Assembly (NCBI RefSeq): GCF_009429125.1
Contig: NZ_CP045529.1
Span: 2,046,001-2,110,000, forward strand
Direction of reading: 5' to 3'
From: Luteimicrobium xylanilyticum
Lineage (GTDB): Bacteria > Actinomycetota > Actinomycetes > Actinomycetales > Cellulomonadaceae
DNA: 64,000 nt
The translations under genes and the position numbers were made by a program. Below, in pieces: positions 31,994 through 42,358 of this stretch. Below the pieces are notes generated by a model. That model was not told where the DNA came from. It ran no database searches and worked only from the letters and a program-made list of their open reading frames with translations. Position 1 is the stretch's first letter. Each line of letters starts with the position of its first letter.

Positions 31994-33475
31994 GTGCCCG
32001 CACGCAGCGCCGCCCGGACCCCACGCCCCTCGCCCGACGACGCGAGCGGCGCGCCCGCACCACCGCACCTCCGGCGCCAGGTCACCGCCTGGTCGCTGTG
32101 GGACTGGGGCGGAGCCGCGTTCAACGCTGTCGTCACGACCTTCGTCTTCACCCCCTGGCTCACCAGCGACACCTTCGTCGAGGCCGGCAAGGACGTCGAC
32201 GCCGTCACCGCCCGACACTCGGCATGGCTCGGCTGGGGCCTCACCGTCGCCGGCGTCCTCATCGCCGTCCTCGCCCCCGCGCTCGGAGCGCTCGCCGACC
32301 GGTCCGGGCGTCGCAAGCTCTGGCTCGGCGCCAACTCGGCCGTCGTCTTCGTGACGATGCTCGCGCTCTGGTTCGTCGAGCCCGTCCCCGGCCACCTCTC
32401 GCGCGCCGTCGTGCTCGGCGTCGTCCTGCTCTCCGTCGGGAACGTGTTCTACGAGCTCGCTGGCGTCGCGTACAACGCGCTGCTCCTGCAGATCTCGACG
32501 CCGCGCACCATCGGCCGGATCAGCGGCATCGGCTGGGGCGCCGGGTACGTCGGCGGGATCGTCCTGCTGCTGATCCTCTTCGTCGGGTTCATCAACCCCG
32601 ACGTCGGCTGGTTCGGGGTGACCGACGACCACGGCCTCGACTTCCGGGTCTCCATGGTGATCGCCGCGCTCTGGTTCGGGATCTTCGCGATCCCCGTGCT
32701 CGTCGTCGTGCAGGAGCGCCGGAAGCCACCGTTCACCGGCGGGGTGAGCGAGCCGGCCGCTGCGGAGACCGCCGCGACCGGACACGGCGCGCGCCGGGCG
32801 CGCGGGCTCGGCGCCGTCGCCGCCGCCTATCGTCAGCTCTTCCGCGACCTCGCCCGCCTCTGGCGTACCAGCCGCTCCACGCTCGGTTTCCTCGTCGCGA
32901 GCGCGGTCTTCCGGGACGGTCTCGCCGGGGTCTTCACCTTCGGCGCCGTGATCGCGTCCGGCACGTTCGGGTTCAGCTCGAGCGAGGTCATCGTCTTCGC
33001 GATCGCAGCCAACGTCGTCGCCGGGATCTGCACCGTCAGCGCGGGCTGGCTCGACGACCGCATCGGGCCACGACGGGTCGTGATCGGGTCGCTCGTCGGG
33101 CTCGTCGTCGCCGGGACCGCGGTGTTCGTCCTGCACGACGGAGGCCAGACGCCCTTCTGGATCTTCGGTCTCCTGCTGTCCGCGTTCGTCGGGCCGGCGC
33201 AGTCAGCGAGCCGGGCCCTGCTCGGGCGCCTCGCCGAGCCCGGTCGCGAGACCGAGATCTTCGGGCTCTACGCCACGACCGGGCGGGCCGCGAGCTTCCT
33301 CGCGCCGTTCGCGTTCTCGACGCTGGTGTCACTCACCGGCCACCAGTACTGGGGCATCCTCGGCATCGTCGCCGTGCTGGTCCTCGGGCTCGTCCTGCTC
33401 CTGCTCGTACGTCTCCCGCGCGGCCGCGGGATCGGTGGTCTCCGGGACGTCGACAGCGCCGGGGCGACCGCGTGA
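31994..33475 (+). CDS. UMF1/Atg22-type MFS transporter
   Basis: The 493-residue polytopic protein matches the UMF1 (Atg22-like) branch of the major facilitator superfamily. It has ~11-12 membrane segments, the N-terminal SLWDWGGAAFNAVVTTFVFTPW, the loop motif GALADRSGRRK, and GRISGIGWGAGYVGGI. Yeast Atg22 effluxes vacuolar amino acids; bacterial substrates are largely unknown. The GTG start lies six bases after TAGCAT, so it is probably leaderless and divergent from aroQ with 33 bp between starts. Its stop overlaps the hydrolase gene (GTGA). Confidence 0.85.
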   Translation: MPARSAARTPRPSPDDASGAPAPPHLRRQVTAWSLWDWGGAAFNAVVTTFVFTPWLTSDTFVEAGKDVDAVTARHSAWLGWGLTVAGVLIAVLAPALGALADRSGRRKLWLGANSAVVFVTMLALWFVEPVPGHLSRAVVLGVVLLSVGNVFYELAGVAYNALLLQISTPRTIGRISGIGWGAGYVGGIVLLLILFVGFINPDVGWFGVTDDHGLDFRVSMVIAALWFGIFAIPVLVVVQERRKPPFTGGVSEPAAAETAATGHGARRARGLGAVAAAYRQLFRDLARLWRTSRSTLGFLVASAVFRDGLAGVFTFGAVIASGTFGFSSSEVIVFAIAANVVAGICTVSAGWLDDRIGPRRVVIGSLVGLVVAGTAVFVLHDGGQTPFWIFGLLLSAFVGPAQSASRALLGRLAEPGRETEIFGLYATTGRAASFLAPFAFSTLVSLTGHQYWGILGIVAVLVLGLVLLLLVRLPRGRGIGGLRDVDSAGATA

Positions 33476-34491
33476 GCGGGGCGCCGATGTGGAGGCCCGA
33501 CGACGAGCTCGGCGACGCCTTCCAGGTCGCCACGCTCCCCGCCCCGGGCGCCGCCCGAGCGGGCACCCGCGGCCACGGTGGCGCCGTGCCACCGCGCATC
33601 ACCCTCGTCCGCGCGTCCCGCGGCCGCCTCGGGGGTGAGGACGGGGCCGGGCCGCGCGCCGTCGTCCTGCACGTGCACGGGTACAACGACTACTTCTTCC
33701 AGCGCCACCTCGCGCAGACCCTCGCCGCGGCCGGCTACGCGTTCGTCGCCGCTGACCTGCGCCGAGCGGGCCGGTCCTGGCGCCCGGGCGAGGTCCCTCA
33801 CTACGTCGACGACCTCCACGAGCACGCCGCCGACCTCGCGCTCGCCGCGGCCGCCGCGCGCGCCCTGCATCCCGACGTCCCGCTCGTCGTCCACGCGCAC
33901 TCCACGGGGGGCCTCACCGCGTCGCTCTGGGCACACTCCGTCCGTCGGAACGACGGCCCCGACCTGCTCGTCCTCGACAGCCCGTTCCTCGACCTACGGT
34001 CGAGCTGGTTCAACCGGACCGTCGGGACACGGCTGCTCGACGCCGTCGGGCCGTACGCGGCGCTGCGCCCCATGACGAGCGCGCCCTCGGTCTACGCGGC
34101 GCACCAGCACGTGGAGGGCGGCGGTCGGTGGGAGTTCGACAGGACGCTGAAGCGGCCCGAAGGCCTCCCGGTCAGGGCGGGCTGGCTGCGCGCGGTGCGT
34201 CGCGGCCAGGCGCGGGTCGCACGCGGGCTCGAGATCGCGGCACCCGTGCTCGCCGCCCGGTCGGCGCGTTCCGGACCCGACCGCGAGGACAACCCCGACC
34301 TCGACCGTGAGGACACCGTGCTCGACGTCCGCTCGATCGCCCGGCTCGCTCCTCGCCTCGGGCGGGACGTGACCGACCTCGTCGTCGACGGTGGGGTCCA
34401 CGACCTGACGCTGTCCGCCGACGGACCACGCGGCGTCTATCTCGACGCCATGCTCGCGTGGCTCGACTCACGGCTGGAGGCGGCCCGATGA
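33472..34491 (+). CDS. Alpha/beta hydrolase (serine aminopeptidase S33 / monoacylglycerol-lipase-like)
   Basis: The 339-residue protein has the alpha/beta hydrolase elements in order: the HVHGYNDYFF oxyanion turn near residue 67, the nucleophile elbow HAHSTGG with Ser144, a DSPF strand, and a late GGVHDL supplying the His. This pattern resembles lysophospholipase/monoacylglycerol lipases. No signal peptide is seen. Its GTG overlaps the transporter stop and its stop overlaps the GDPD start (ATGA), so the three genes are translationally coupled. The substrate is unknown; a lipid ester is inferred from neighbours. Confidence 0.85.
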   Translation: MSGAPMWRPDDELGDAFQVATLPAPGAARAGTRGHGGAVPPRITLVRASRGRLGGEDGAGPRAVVLHVHGYNDYFFQRHLAQTLAAAGYAFVAADLRRAGRSWRPGEVPHYVDDLHEHAADLALAAAAARALHPDVPLVVHAHSTGGLTASLWAHSVRRNDGPDLLVLDSPFLDLRSSWFNRTVGTRLLDAVGPYAALRPMTSAPSVYAAHQHVEGGGRWEFDRTLKRPEGLPVRAGWLRAVRRGQARVARGLEIAAPVLAARSARSGPDREDNPDLDREDTVLDVRSIARLAPRLGRDVTDLVVDGGVHDLTLSADGPRGVYLDAMLAWLDSRLEAAR

Positions 34492-35255
34492 CGACGACGC
34501 CGTACCTCGACGCGCCCTTCCTGGCGCTCGCCCACCGCGGGTTCTCGCTCGACGGGCTCGAGAACTCGCTCCGCGCGTTCGAGGCTGCGCGCGAGCTCGG
34601 GTTCCGGTACGTCGAGACGGACGCGCACGGGACGACCGACGGCGTCGCGGTCGCGCTGCACGACGCCACGCTCGACCGGACCACGGACGCGCGCGGTGTC
34701 GTCGCCGAGCTGCCCTGGGACGTCGTCCGGCGCGCCCGGATCGGCGGGGTCGAGCCCGTGCCGCGGCTCGACGACCTCCTCGGCACCTGGCCCGACCTGC
34801 GGGTCAACATCGACGTCAAGGGCGAGTCCGGGGTGCTGCCCGTTGCCGAGGCCGTCGAGCGGACGCGCGCGCACGACCGGGTGTGCGTGACGTCGTTCTC
34901 GGTCGCCAGACGGCGCGCAACGGTCGCGCGGCTGAGCCGTCCGGTCGCGACGTCGGCCGGGCAGGGCGAGGTGGTGCGGTTCCTGCTGGCCGCGCGCGTG
35001 CGGTCGCTACCTGGGGTGCGACGCGCCCTGCGGGACGTCGACTGCCTCCAGGTCCCGGCGGCTCAGGGCCCGGTGCGCGTCGTCGATGCGCGGACCCTCG
35101 CCGCGGCGCACCGGACGGGCCGGCAGGTCCACGTCTGGACGGTCGACGACCCCGCCGAGATGCGGCGGCTGATCGACCTGGGCGTCGACGGGATCGTCAC
35201 GAACCGCGCCGACCTGCTCCGTGACGTCCTCGCCGAGCGAGGCCTCGCCCCCTGA
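34488..35255 (+). CDS. Glycerophosphodiester phosphodiesterase family protein
   Basis: The 255-residue TIM-barrel enzyme hydrolyses glycerophosphodiesters to glycerol 3-phosphate and an alcohol. It has His16-Arg17 in LAHRGFS, Glu25-Asn26, Glu43 and Asp45 in ETDAHGT, and His58 in LHDATLDRTT, which is the complete metal and catalytic set. The C-terminus has VHVWTVDDPAEMRRLIDLGVDGIVTN. There is no signal peptide, so it is probably cytoplasmic. The ATG overlaps the hydrolase stop. Together with the lipase-like neighbour it could degrade deacylated phospholipids. A 58-bp palindrome follows 41 bp after the stop. Confidence 0.92.
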   Translation: MTTTPYLDAPFLALAHRGFSLDGLENSLRAFEAARELGFRYVETDAHGTTDGVAVALHDATLDRTTDARGVVAELPWDVVRRARIGGVEPVPRLDDLLGTWPDLRVNIDVKGESGVLPVAEAVERTRAHDRVCVTSFSVARRRATVARLSRPVATSAGQGEVVRFLLAARVRSLPGVRRALRDVDCLQVPAAQGPVRVVDARTLAAAHRTGRQVHVWTVDDPAEMRRLIDLGVDGIVTNRADLLRDVLAERGLAP

Positions 35256-35296
35256 CCCCGCCCCATCCCACCCACTCACCCGCCCACCCATCCCCC

Positions 35297-35354
35297 CGAA
35301 GTAGTACGGCCGCCGGTATACCTCGCGAGGTATACCGGCGGCCGTACTACTTCG
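35297..35354. repeat. 58-bp perfect palindrome, copy 1
   Basis: The two 29-base arms are exact reverse complements with no spacer, centred between 35325 and 35326. The left arm begins CGAAGTAGTACGGCCGCC and the centre is CCTCGCGAGG. The same 58 bp recurs at 36419-36476. The pair brackets the AbiEi/DUF559 gene. This copy lies 41 bp after the GDPD stop and about 110 bp before the AbiEi-like start. It has no T-run for a classical terminator, though the RNA would form a very long hairpin. Confidence 0.97.
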
Positions 35355-35466
35355 CGGTCGTTTCGAGCGGGCCTGGGCCACGGCGCACCTGTGGATTTCC
35401 TGCTCCGTCCACAACGGACGGTGTACGCGCCGCATACGCCGCCGTCGACGGTCCATGCTGCCGGCC

Positions 35467-36426
35467 ATGACGAATCCCATGGAGAGGCCCCGGAACGCCG
35501 GCGTCTCGCTGGACCCGCCCTTGCTGCCTGACGTCGAGATCTACACGCGCGAACGCCGACGCGAGATCGAGGACCAAGTCCGCGAGGGCACCCTCACCCG
35601 GATACGTCCCGGCGTCTACGGGCCGCGCGTCGTCGAGGACAGCGTCGCGAAGCGCATCCAAGCGCAGATGCTTCAACAGGTCCGCGCTTCCGTCGAGCGC
35701 CTCCGGGGGGAGTTCTGGTTCAGCCACGTGACGGCGGCGGTCTTGTGGGGTTGCTGGACGTGGAAGTCCGACGGCCTCGTACACCTGACCGAGCTGCACA
35801 ATCCGGCGATCCGTCGGTCGACCGAACGAACGATCCGGCGACACTGGACGGACCTGCCCGTCCGCGACCGGTCGTCCGTCAGCGGAGTCCCCGTAACGTC
35901 GCTGGAGCGGACAGCGGTCGACTGCGCCCGTATGCTCCGCCCCGGGTCGGCGCTCGTCGTACTCGATGCCGCGCTCCGCAAGGGAGCGGACCGTCGACTG
36001 ATGGCGACCATCCTTGAGGAGAGCCGCGGCAAGAGGGGCGTTCGTCAGGCCCGCGAACTGCTCCCTCTCGCGGTCGCAACCTCCGAGTCGCCGGGCGAGA
36101 GCATCGTCCGCTGGGTGGCCCTCGACGCCGGGCTGCGCCCGCCGTCCACCGCTATCCCCGTCGTGACGGACATCGGCAAGTTCTGGGTCGACCTCGGATG
36201 GGCGGAGCTCAAGATCGGGATCGAGTTCGACGGCGAGGAGAAGTACAGCGGGAAGTACGGCGACCCGGTCGAGGTGCGCCGTCGGGAGCGTGAACGACAG
36301 GCGGCCCTCGAGCGCGAGGGATGGATCATCCTTCGGTTTCGCTGGGACGACTTCCTCGACCTGGACGCGATCGCCGACGAGATCCGCCGCGCGCAGGCTC
36401 GCCGCCGTAGCGAGACCGCGAAGTAG
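35467..36426 (+). CDS. AbiEi-like winged-helix protein with C-terminal DUF559 (Vsr-like PD-(D/E)XK) nuclease domain
   Basis: The 319-residue protein has an AbiEi-type N-terminal region (about 20-60, with REGTLTRIRPGVYG), a middle domain (FSHVTAAVLWGCWTW ... VTSLERTAVDCARM), and a C-terminal Vsr/DUF559-like nuclease domain. In the last, Glu211, Asp242 (WVDLGW), Glu253 and Asp255 (GIEFDGE) and the closing EGWIILRFRWDD are visible. The ATG at 35467 is preferred because CATGCT, a -10-like hexamer, overlaps the earlier ATG at 35455. TGTGGA/TCCACA and CCGTCC/GGACGG inverted repeats lie upstream. Base use looks less G+C-rich than neighbours. The last codons and stop lie inside the second palindrome. 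The biological role is unknown. Confidence 0.8.
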   Translation: MTNPMERPRNAGVSLDPPLLPDVEIYTRERRREIEDQVREGTLTRIRPGVYGPRVVEDSVAKRIQAQMLQQVRASVERLRGEFWFSHVTAAVLWGCWTWKSDGLVHLTELHNPAIRRSTERTIRRHWTDLPVRDRSSVSGVPVTSLERTAVDCARMLRPGSALVVLDAALRKGADRRLMATILEESRGKRGVRQARELLPLAVATSESPGESIVRWVALDAGLRPPSTAIPVVTDIGKFWVDLGWAELKIGIEFDGEEKYSGKYGDPVEVRRRERERQAALEREGWIILRFRWDDFLDLDAIADEIRRAQARRRSETAK

Positions 36427-36479
36427 TACGGCCGCCGGTATACCTCGCGAGGTATACCGGCGGCCGTACTACTTCGCGG
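36416..36479. repeat. 64-bp perfect palindrome, copy 2 (contains the same 58-bp core)
   Basis: This copy is centred between 36447 and 36448 and shares all 58 bp with copy 1. It extends three further matching base pairs on each side (CCG...CGG), giving 64 bp. It overlaps the 3' end of the AbiEi/DUF559 gene: the final Thr (in part), Ala and Lys codons and the TAG stop are palindrome sequence. It also lies 17 bp beyond the aroB stop, so it sits between two convergent gene ends. Confidence 0.97.
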
Positions 36480-36496
36480 GAGGGAGAGCGTGTCGA

Positions 36497-38232
<1,736 letters not shown>

Positions 38233-38240
38233 CGCGCGGC

Positions 38241-39458
38241 TCAGCGGAGCAGCTCGGGGACGGCCGCGAGGTACGCCTGCGCGTTGCGACGCACCTCGGC
38301 GACGGAGTCGCCGCCGAACTTCTCGAGCGCGGTCTGCGCGAGGACGAGCGCGACCTCGGCCTCGGCGACGACCGCGGCGGGCGGCACGGCGCACACGTCG
38401 GAGCGCTGGTGCTGCGCGGTCGCGGCCTCGCCCGTCACGACGTCGACGGTCGCGAGCGCGCGCGGCACGGTCGAGATCGGCTTCATCGCCCCGCGCACGC
38501 GCACGACCTCGCCGTTGCTCATGCCGCCCTCGACGCCGCCGGCCCGGTTCGACGCCCGCTGGATGAGGCCGTCCTCGCCCCGGACGATCTCGTCGTGCGC
38601 CTGCGACCCGCGCCGGTGCGCGGTGCGGAAGCCGTCGCCGACCTCGACGCCCTTGAACGCCTGGATCCCCATGATCGCGCCGGCGAGGCGTGCGTCGAGC
38701 CGCCGGTCCGCCGACACGTACGACCCGATCCCCGACGGCACCCCGTACGCGAGCACCTCGACGACGCCGCCGAGCGTGTCGCCGTCCTTCTTGGCCTCGT
38801 CGATCTCGGCCACCATCGCGGCCGACGACGCCGGGTCGAAGCAGCGCACCGGGTCGGCGTCGAGGGCGGCGACGTCGTCGGGCGTGGGCAGCGCCGCGCC
38901 GTCGGGCACGTCGACCGACCCGATCGCGACGACGTGCGACACGAGCCGTACCCCGAGCGCCTGCTCGAGGAACGCGGCGGCGGCACGGCCCAGCACGACG
39001 CGGGTCGCGGTCTCCCGCGCAGACGCCCGTTCCAGCACGGGGCGCGCGTCCTCGAAGCCGTACTTGCGCATCCCGACGAGGTCCGCGTGCCCCGGGCGGG
39101 GCCGGGTCAGGGGCCGGTTGCGGGCGATCTCGCGCTCGTCGCCCGTGCCCGCGTCGACCAGGAGCGCCTCCGGAGGCACCGGGTCGGCTGCCATCACGTC
39201 GACCCACTTGGGCCACTCGGTGTTGCCGATCTGGATCGCGAGCGGACCGCCCTGCGTGAGCCCGTGGCGCAGGCCGCCGAGCACGGTGAGCTCGTCTTGC
39301 TCGAACTTCTGCCGCGAGCCGCGCCCGTACCCCAGGCGCCGGCGCGCGAGGGCCGCCCGCAGGTCGTCGGAGACGAGCTCGACCCCGGCCGGCAGGCCCT
39401 CGATGATCCCGACGAGCGCCGGGCCGTGCGACTCACCTGCGGTCAACCAACGGAGCAT
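38241..39458 (-). CDS. aroC: Chorismate synthase
   Basis: This 405-residue FMN-dependent enzyme makes chorismate from EPSP. It starts [21 protein letters not shown], has [17 protein letters not shown] and [10 protein letters not shown], and later [11 protein letters not shown], all family signatures. The ATG at 39458 is chosen by the canonical start; AAGAAT ends six bases upstream with no Shine-Dalgarno, so the operon mRNA may be leaderless. It heads aroC-aroK-aroB. aroA, the preceding pathway gene, is not in the window. Confidence 0.96.
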   Translation of the reverse strand: MLRWLTAGESHGPALVGIIEGLPAGVELVSDDLRAALARRRLGYGRGSRQKFEQDELTVLGGLRHGLTQGGPLAIQIGNTEWPKWVDVMAADPVPPEALLVDAGTGDEREIARNRPLTRPRPGHADLVGMRKYGFEDARPVLERASARETATRVVLGRAAAAFLEQALGVRLVSHVVAIGSVDVPDGAALPTPDDVAALDADPVRCFDPASSAAMVAEIDEAKKDGDTLGGVVEVLAYGVPSGIGSYVSADRRLDARLAGAIMGIQAFKGVEVGDGFRTAHRRGSQAHDEIVRGEDGLIQRASNRAGGVEGGMSNGEVVRVRGAMKPISTVPRALATVDVVTGEAATAQHQRSDVCAVPPAAVVAEAEVALVLAQTALEKFGGDSVAEVRRNAQAYLAAVPELLR

Positions 39459-39567
39459 GGGCCGATTCTTCCACGTGCCCACGGCGTGGACGGCCGCCGT
39501 CCGGTGCCTGGACCACACCCTGTGGACGACCGCGATACGACGCGCGGCGTCTCGCTACAGTGCCGCC

Positions 39568-40278
39568 GTGCCGACGACGCAGCCCACCTCCCCGACCGAC
39601 GCGCCCGATCTCCCGCTCACCGGGGCGTCGGTGCTGCGCTCCCCGCGGAGTCTCGCCGAGGCGCTGCGGCGGGAGGTGGCCCCGGTGCGTGTCGCCGCAT
39701 CGGTGGTGACGACAGTCGCTCTCGCGCTCGTCGGGATCGCGGTCGGCGCCGCGGTCGCGGGACGGCACGACCCCACCGTGGGCGGGACCGCCCGGCTCGT
39801 CGTCGTGGCGGCGCCGGCCCTCGTCGTGCTGGCCCTCGTCGCGGGCCCCCTGTGCGTCGTCGACGCACGCACCCACCGTCTGCCCGACGTCGTGACCTAC
39901 CCGGGCATCCTCCTGGTCGTGGTCGCGCTCGGCGGGGCCGCGCTCGTCACGGCCGACGGCGCGGCCGCGCTCCGCACCGTCGTCGGCGCCACCGTCACGG
40001 CCGGCTTCTACGCCGTGCTCTCCCGGCTCGGCGGCCTCGGGCGCGGCGATGTCAAGCTGGCGTGGTTGGTCGGGCTGCCGCTGGCCTGGACCGGATGGGG
40101 CGTGCTCGCGAGCGGGGTGCTGCTGGCCTTCCTGCTGGGCGGGCTCTGGTCCGTCGCGCTGCTCGCACTGCGGCGAGCGCACCGCAAGACGGCCGTCGCG
40201 TTCGGCCCGTTCGTGCTGGCGGGAGCGCTGCTCGCGATCGTCCTGGCGCCTCTGGCCGCACCGGCCGTCAGCGGGTGA
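39568..40278 (+). CDS. Prepilin peptidase, A24 family (short, without N-methyltransferase domain)
   Basis: The 236-residue membrane aspartic protease has about six membrane segments. The two catalytic motifs are Asp99 in DARTHRLPDVVTYPG and Asp161 in GLGRGDVKL. It lacks the N-terminal cysteine-rich methylation domain of PilD, so it is of the TadV/short type. No pilin or Tad genes are nearby, making it an orphan here. The GTG lies six bases after TACAGT, suggesting a leaderless mRNA. It is divergent from aroC and overlaps the convergent aroE by 11 bp. Confidence 0.88.
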   Translation: MPTTQPTSPTDAPDLPLTGASVLRSPRSLAEALRREVAPVRVAASVVTTVALALVGIAVGAAVAGRHDPTVGGTARLVVVAAPALVVLALVAGPLCVVDARTHRLPDVVTYPGILLVVVALGGAALVTADGAAALRTVVGATVTAGFYAVLSRLGGLGRGDVKLAWLVGLPLAWTGWGVLASGVLLAFLLGGLWSVALLALRRAHRKTAVAFGPFVLAGALLAIVLAPLAAPAVSG

Positions 40279-41137
40279 GGAGCGCCTCCTGCAGCGCGGC
40301 GTCCATGGCCTCCAGGGGCGCTGCGCGGCCAGTCATGAGGCGGACCTGCTCGGCCGCCTGGTGCAGGAGCATCCGCTCCCCGTCGACCGTGTCGCCTCCC
40401 GCCTCCCGCCACGCCGCGGCGAGCGCGGTCGGCCGCGGGTCGTACGCGACGTCGAGCAACAGGCCCTCGACGGGGCCCGCGAGCTCGGCCGCGAGACCGT
40501 CGGCCGCGTGGGGTGGGAGGGTCGAGACGATCACGTCGTGCCCCGGGAGCCGCCGCGCCGCGTCGTCGAGGAGCACGAAGCGCGGGCGCACGTCGAGCCG
40601 CTCCGCGACCTCCGCGAGGTCGGCCGTCCGCACGAGCGAGCGCCCGTAGACGACCGGTTCGATGCACCCCAGCTCCCGCAGCGCGGCCAGGGCCGAGGCC
40701 GCCGTCGCCCCCGCGCCGAGCACCGCGGCGGAGCCCACGACGGGTGGTGCGAACGGTGCGGCACGACCCGTGCGATCAACCGACACGGCGAGGAGCCCCT
40801 CGCGCAACGCCGAGACCAGCCCGTGCACGTCCGTGTTCGAGCCGTGCCGCCCCTCGCCGTCGAGCACGACCGTGTTGACGGCCCGCACCTGGAGCGCGAG
40901 CGGCGTGACGTCGTCGAGCAGCTCGATGACCGCCTGCTTGAGCGGCATCGTGAGGCTCAGGCCCGCCCACGTGTCGTCGAGGCCGTCGAGGAACGCCGGC
41001 AGCGCGTCCTCGGTGACGTCGTCGGCCGAGTACGACCTGTCGTCCAGACCCAGCGCCGCGTAGGCGGCGCGGTGCAGGACCGGCGAGAGAGAGTGCGAGA
41101 CCGGGTGGCCGAGGACGGCCGCGCGCCGGCGCGTCAC
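40268..41137 (-). CDS. aroE: Shikimate dehydrogenase
   Basis: The 289-residue NADP-dependent enzyme reduces 3-dehydroshikimate. It shows the substrate-binding GHPVSHSLSP, the catalytic Lys in LTMPLKQAVIELLD, NTVVLDG with NTDVHG, and the nucleotide loop LGAGATAAS. The GTG at 41137 overlaps the mltG stop (GTGA) and gives the canonical start; another GTG eight codons upstream is less likely. It is the last gene of alaS-ruvX-mltG-aroE. The 3' end overlaps the prepilin peptidase gene. Confidence 0.94.
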   Translation of the reverse strand: MTRRRAAVLGHPVSHSLSPVLHRAAYAALGLDDRSYSADDVTEDALPAFLDGLDDTWAGLSLTMPLKQAVIELLDDVTPLALQVRAVNTVVLDGEGRHGSNTDVHGLVSALREGLLAVSVDRTGRAAPFAPPVVGSAAVLGAGATAASALAALRELGCIEPVVYGRSLVRTADLAEVAERLDVRPRFVLLDDAARRLPGHDVIVSTLPPHAADGLAAELAGPVEGLLLDVAYDPRPTALAAAWREAGGDTVDGERMLLHQAAEQVRLMTGRAAPLEAMDAALQEALLTR

Positions 41138-42294
41138 TTGGACGGGTTCGCCTTCTGCCACGCCTCGAGCTCCTTCTCGTTCTCCTGCTGCTCCTGGTAC
41201 GTCACTGCGAACTTCGTCTTGCCCGTGTCCAGGTTCACCGCGACCCAGAAGAGCCAGTCGCCGTCCGCCGGGTGCAGCACGGCTTTGACCGCGCTCTCGC
41301 CCGGTGACGCGATCGGGCCGGGCGGCAAGCCCGTCAGCACCCGTGTGTTGTAGGGGTTCTTCTTGTCGACCAGGTCCGCCTTGGTCAGGTCGGTGCCCGA
41401 CTTGTGCGCCCCGTAGGCGACCGCCGCGTCGATCCCGAGCGTCATGCCGCGGTCGAGGCGGTTCTCGATCACGCGCGCCATCTTCGGCTGGTCGGCAGGA
41501 ATCTTCGCCTCGCGCTCAATCAGGGAGGCCTTGATGAGGACTTCTTCCTGCTCGGAGGACGGCACCTTGAGCTTCTTCAGCTCCGCCTTGGTCTGCGCGA
41601 CCATCTGAGCCAGGATCTGCGTCGCCGACACGTCCGGGTCGAACGAGTACGTCGCCGGATACAACCAGCCCTCGTAGTTCCCCTTCGCCGCAGCCGGCAG
41701 ACCCGTCGCCTTCGTGTTCTTCTTCGCCTTCGCGAACTCCGATGCCGGGATCCCCGTCACCCCACTGGCCCGCGAGACGATCTGGTCGACCGTGTACCCC
41801 TCGGGAACCGTGACCTGGTACTCGACGCGCCCGGTGTTCGCCGCGAGCATCGAGACCGCCTCCGACGCCTTCATCTGCTTGCGCAACGTGTACACACCAG
41901 GCTGGATCCCGGCAGAGTTCGGGTTGGAGCTGTATGCCGCGGTGAAGGCCTTGACGCTCTTGACGACCCCGGCCTCCAGCAACGTGTTCCCGATCGCGGT
42001 GCCGGTGTCACCCGGGTTCACCGTGACCTGCACCGAACCCGTGCCCTGTCCCGTGTAGTCCTCGGCCTTCGGGTGCAACGACCCGAACGACAGACCCGGC
42101 AGCACGTGCTCGTACACGAACCATCCCGCTCCGCCCACCACGACGAGCGCGAGGAACAGCACCACGACCCGGCGTCGACGCCGCCGACGGCGCGCAGCAG
42201 CCGAGGCCTTCTGACGGCGGCGCTGAGCGGTGCGAGAGGTGGCGGGCGCGGGGCCGGTCGTCGGCGGCGGAGGTGCCGAGAACAGGTCCGTCAT
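41134..42294 (-). CDS. mltG: Endolytic murein transglycosylase MltG
   Basis: MltG cleaves nascent peptidoglycan strands in the membrane. The 386-residue protein has a cytosolic Arg-rich tail, one membrane segment at about 43-61, a LysM-like region and a YceG-type catalytic domain. The presumed catalytic Glu260 lies in KASLIEREA, and the conserved YNTRVLTGLPPGPIASPG stretch follows. The ATG gives a normal family length. It is coupled to aroE by GTGA and lies 64 bp after ruvX. Confidence 0.93.
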   Translation of the reverse strand: MTDLFSAPPPPTTGPAPATSRTAQRRRQKASAAARRRRRRRRVVVLFLALVVVGGAGWFVYEHVLPGLSFGSLHPKAEDYTGQGTGSVQVTVNPGDTGTAIGNTLLEAGVVKSVKAFTAAYSSNPNSAGIQPGVYTLRKQMKASEAVSMLAANTGRVEYQVTVPEGYTVDQIVSRASGVTGIPASEFAKAKKNTKATGLPAAAKGNYEGWLYPATYSFDPDVSATQILAQMVAQTKAELKKLKVPSSEQEEVLIKASLIEREAKIPADQPKMARVIENRLDRGMTLGIDAAVAYGAHKSGTDLTKADLVDKKNPYNTRVLTGLPPGPIASPGESAVKAVLHPADGDWLFWVAVNLDTGKTKFAVTYQEQQENEKELEAWQKANPSK

Positions 42295-42358
42295 GCCGTC
42301 CTACCTCTTTCCCGTCGTGTCTTCGTTCGTGCTCCCCCGCCTGCCGTGCGCGGGCGAC

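Noticed and set aside
35297-36479. The 58-bp palindromes as terminal inverted repeats of an insertion sequence
   Set aside because: No transposase and no flanking target duplication are visible. Each end is itself a full palindrome, unlike IS ends.
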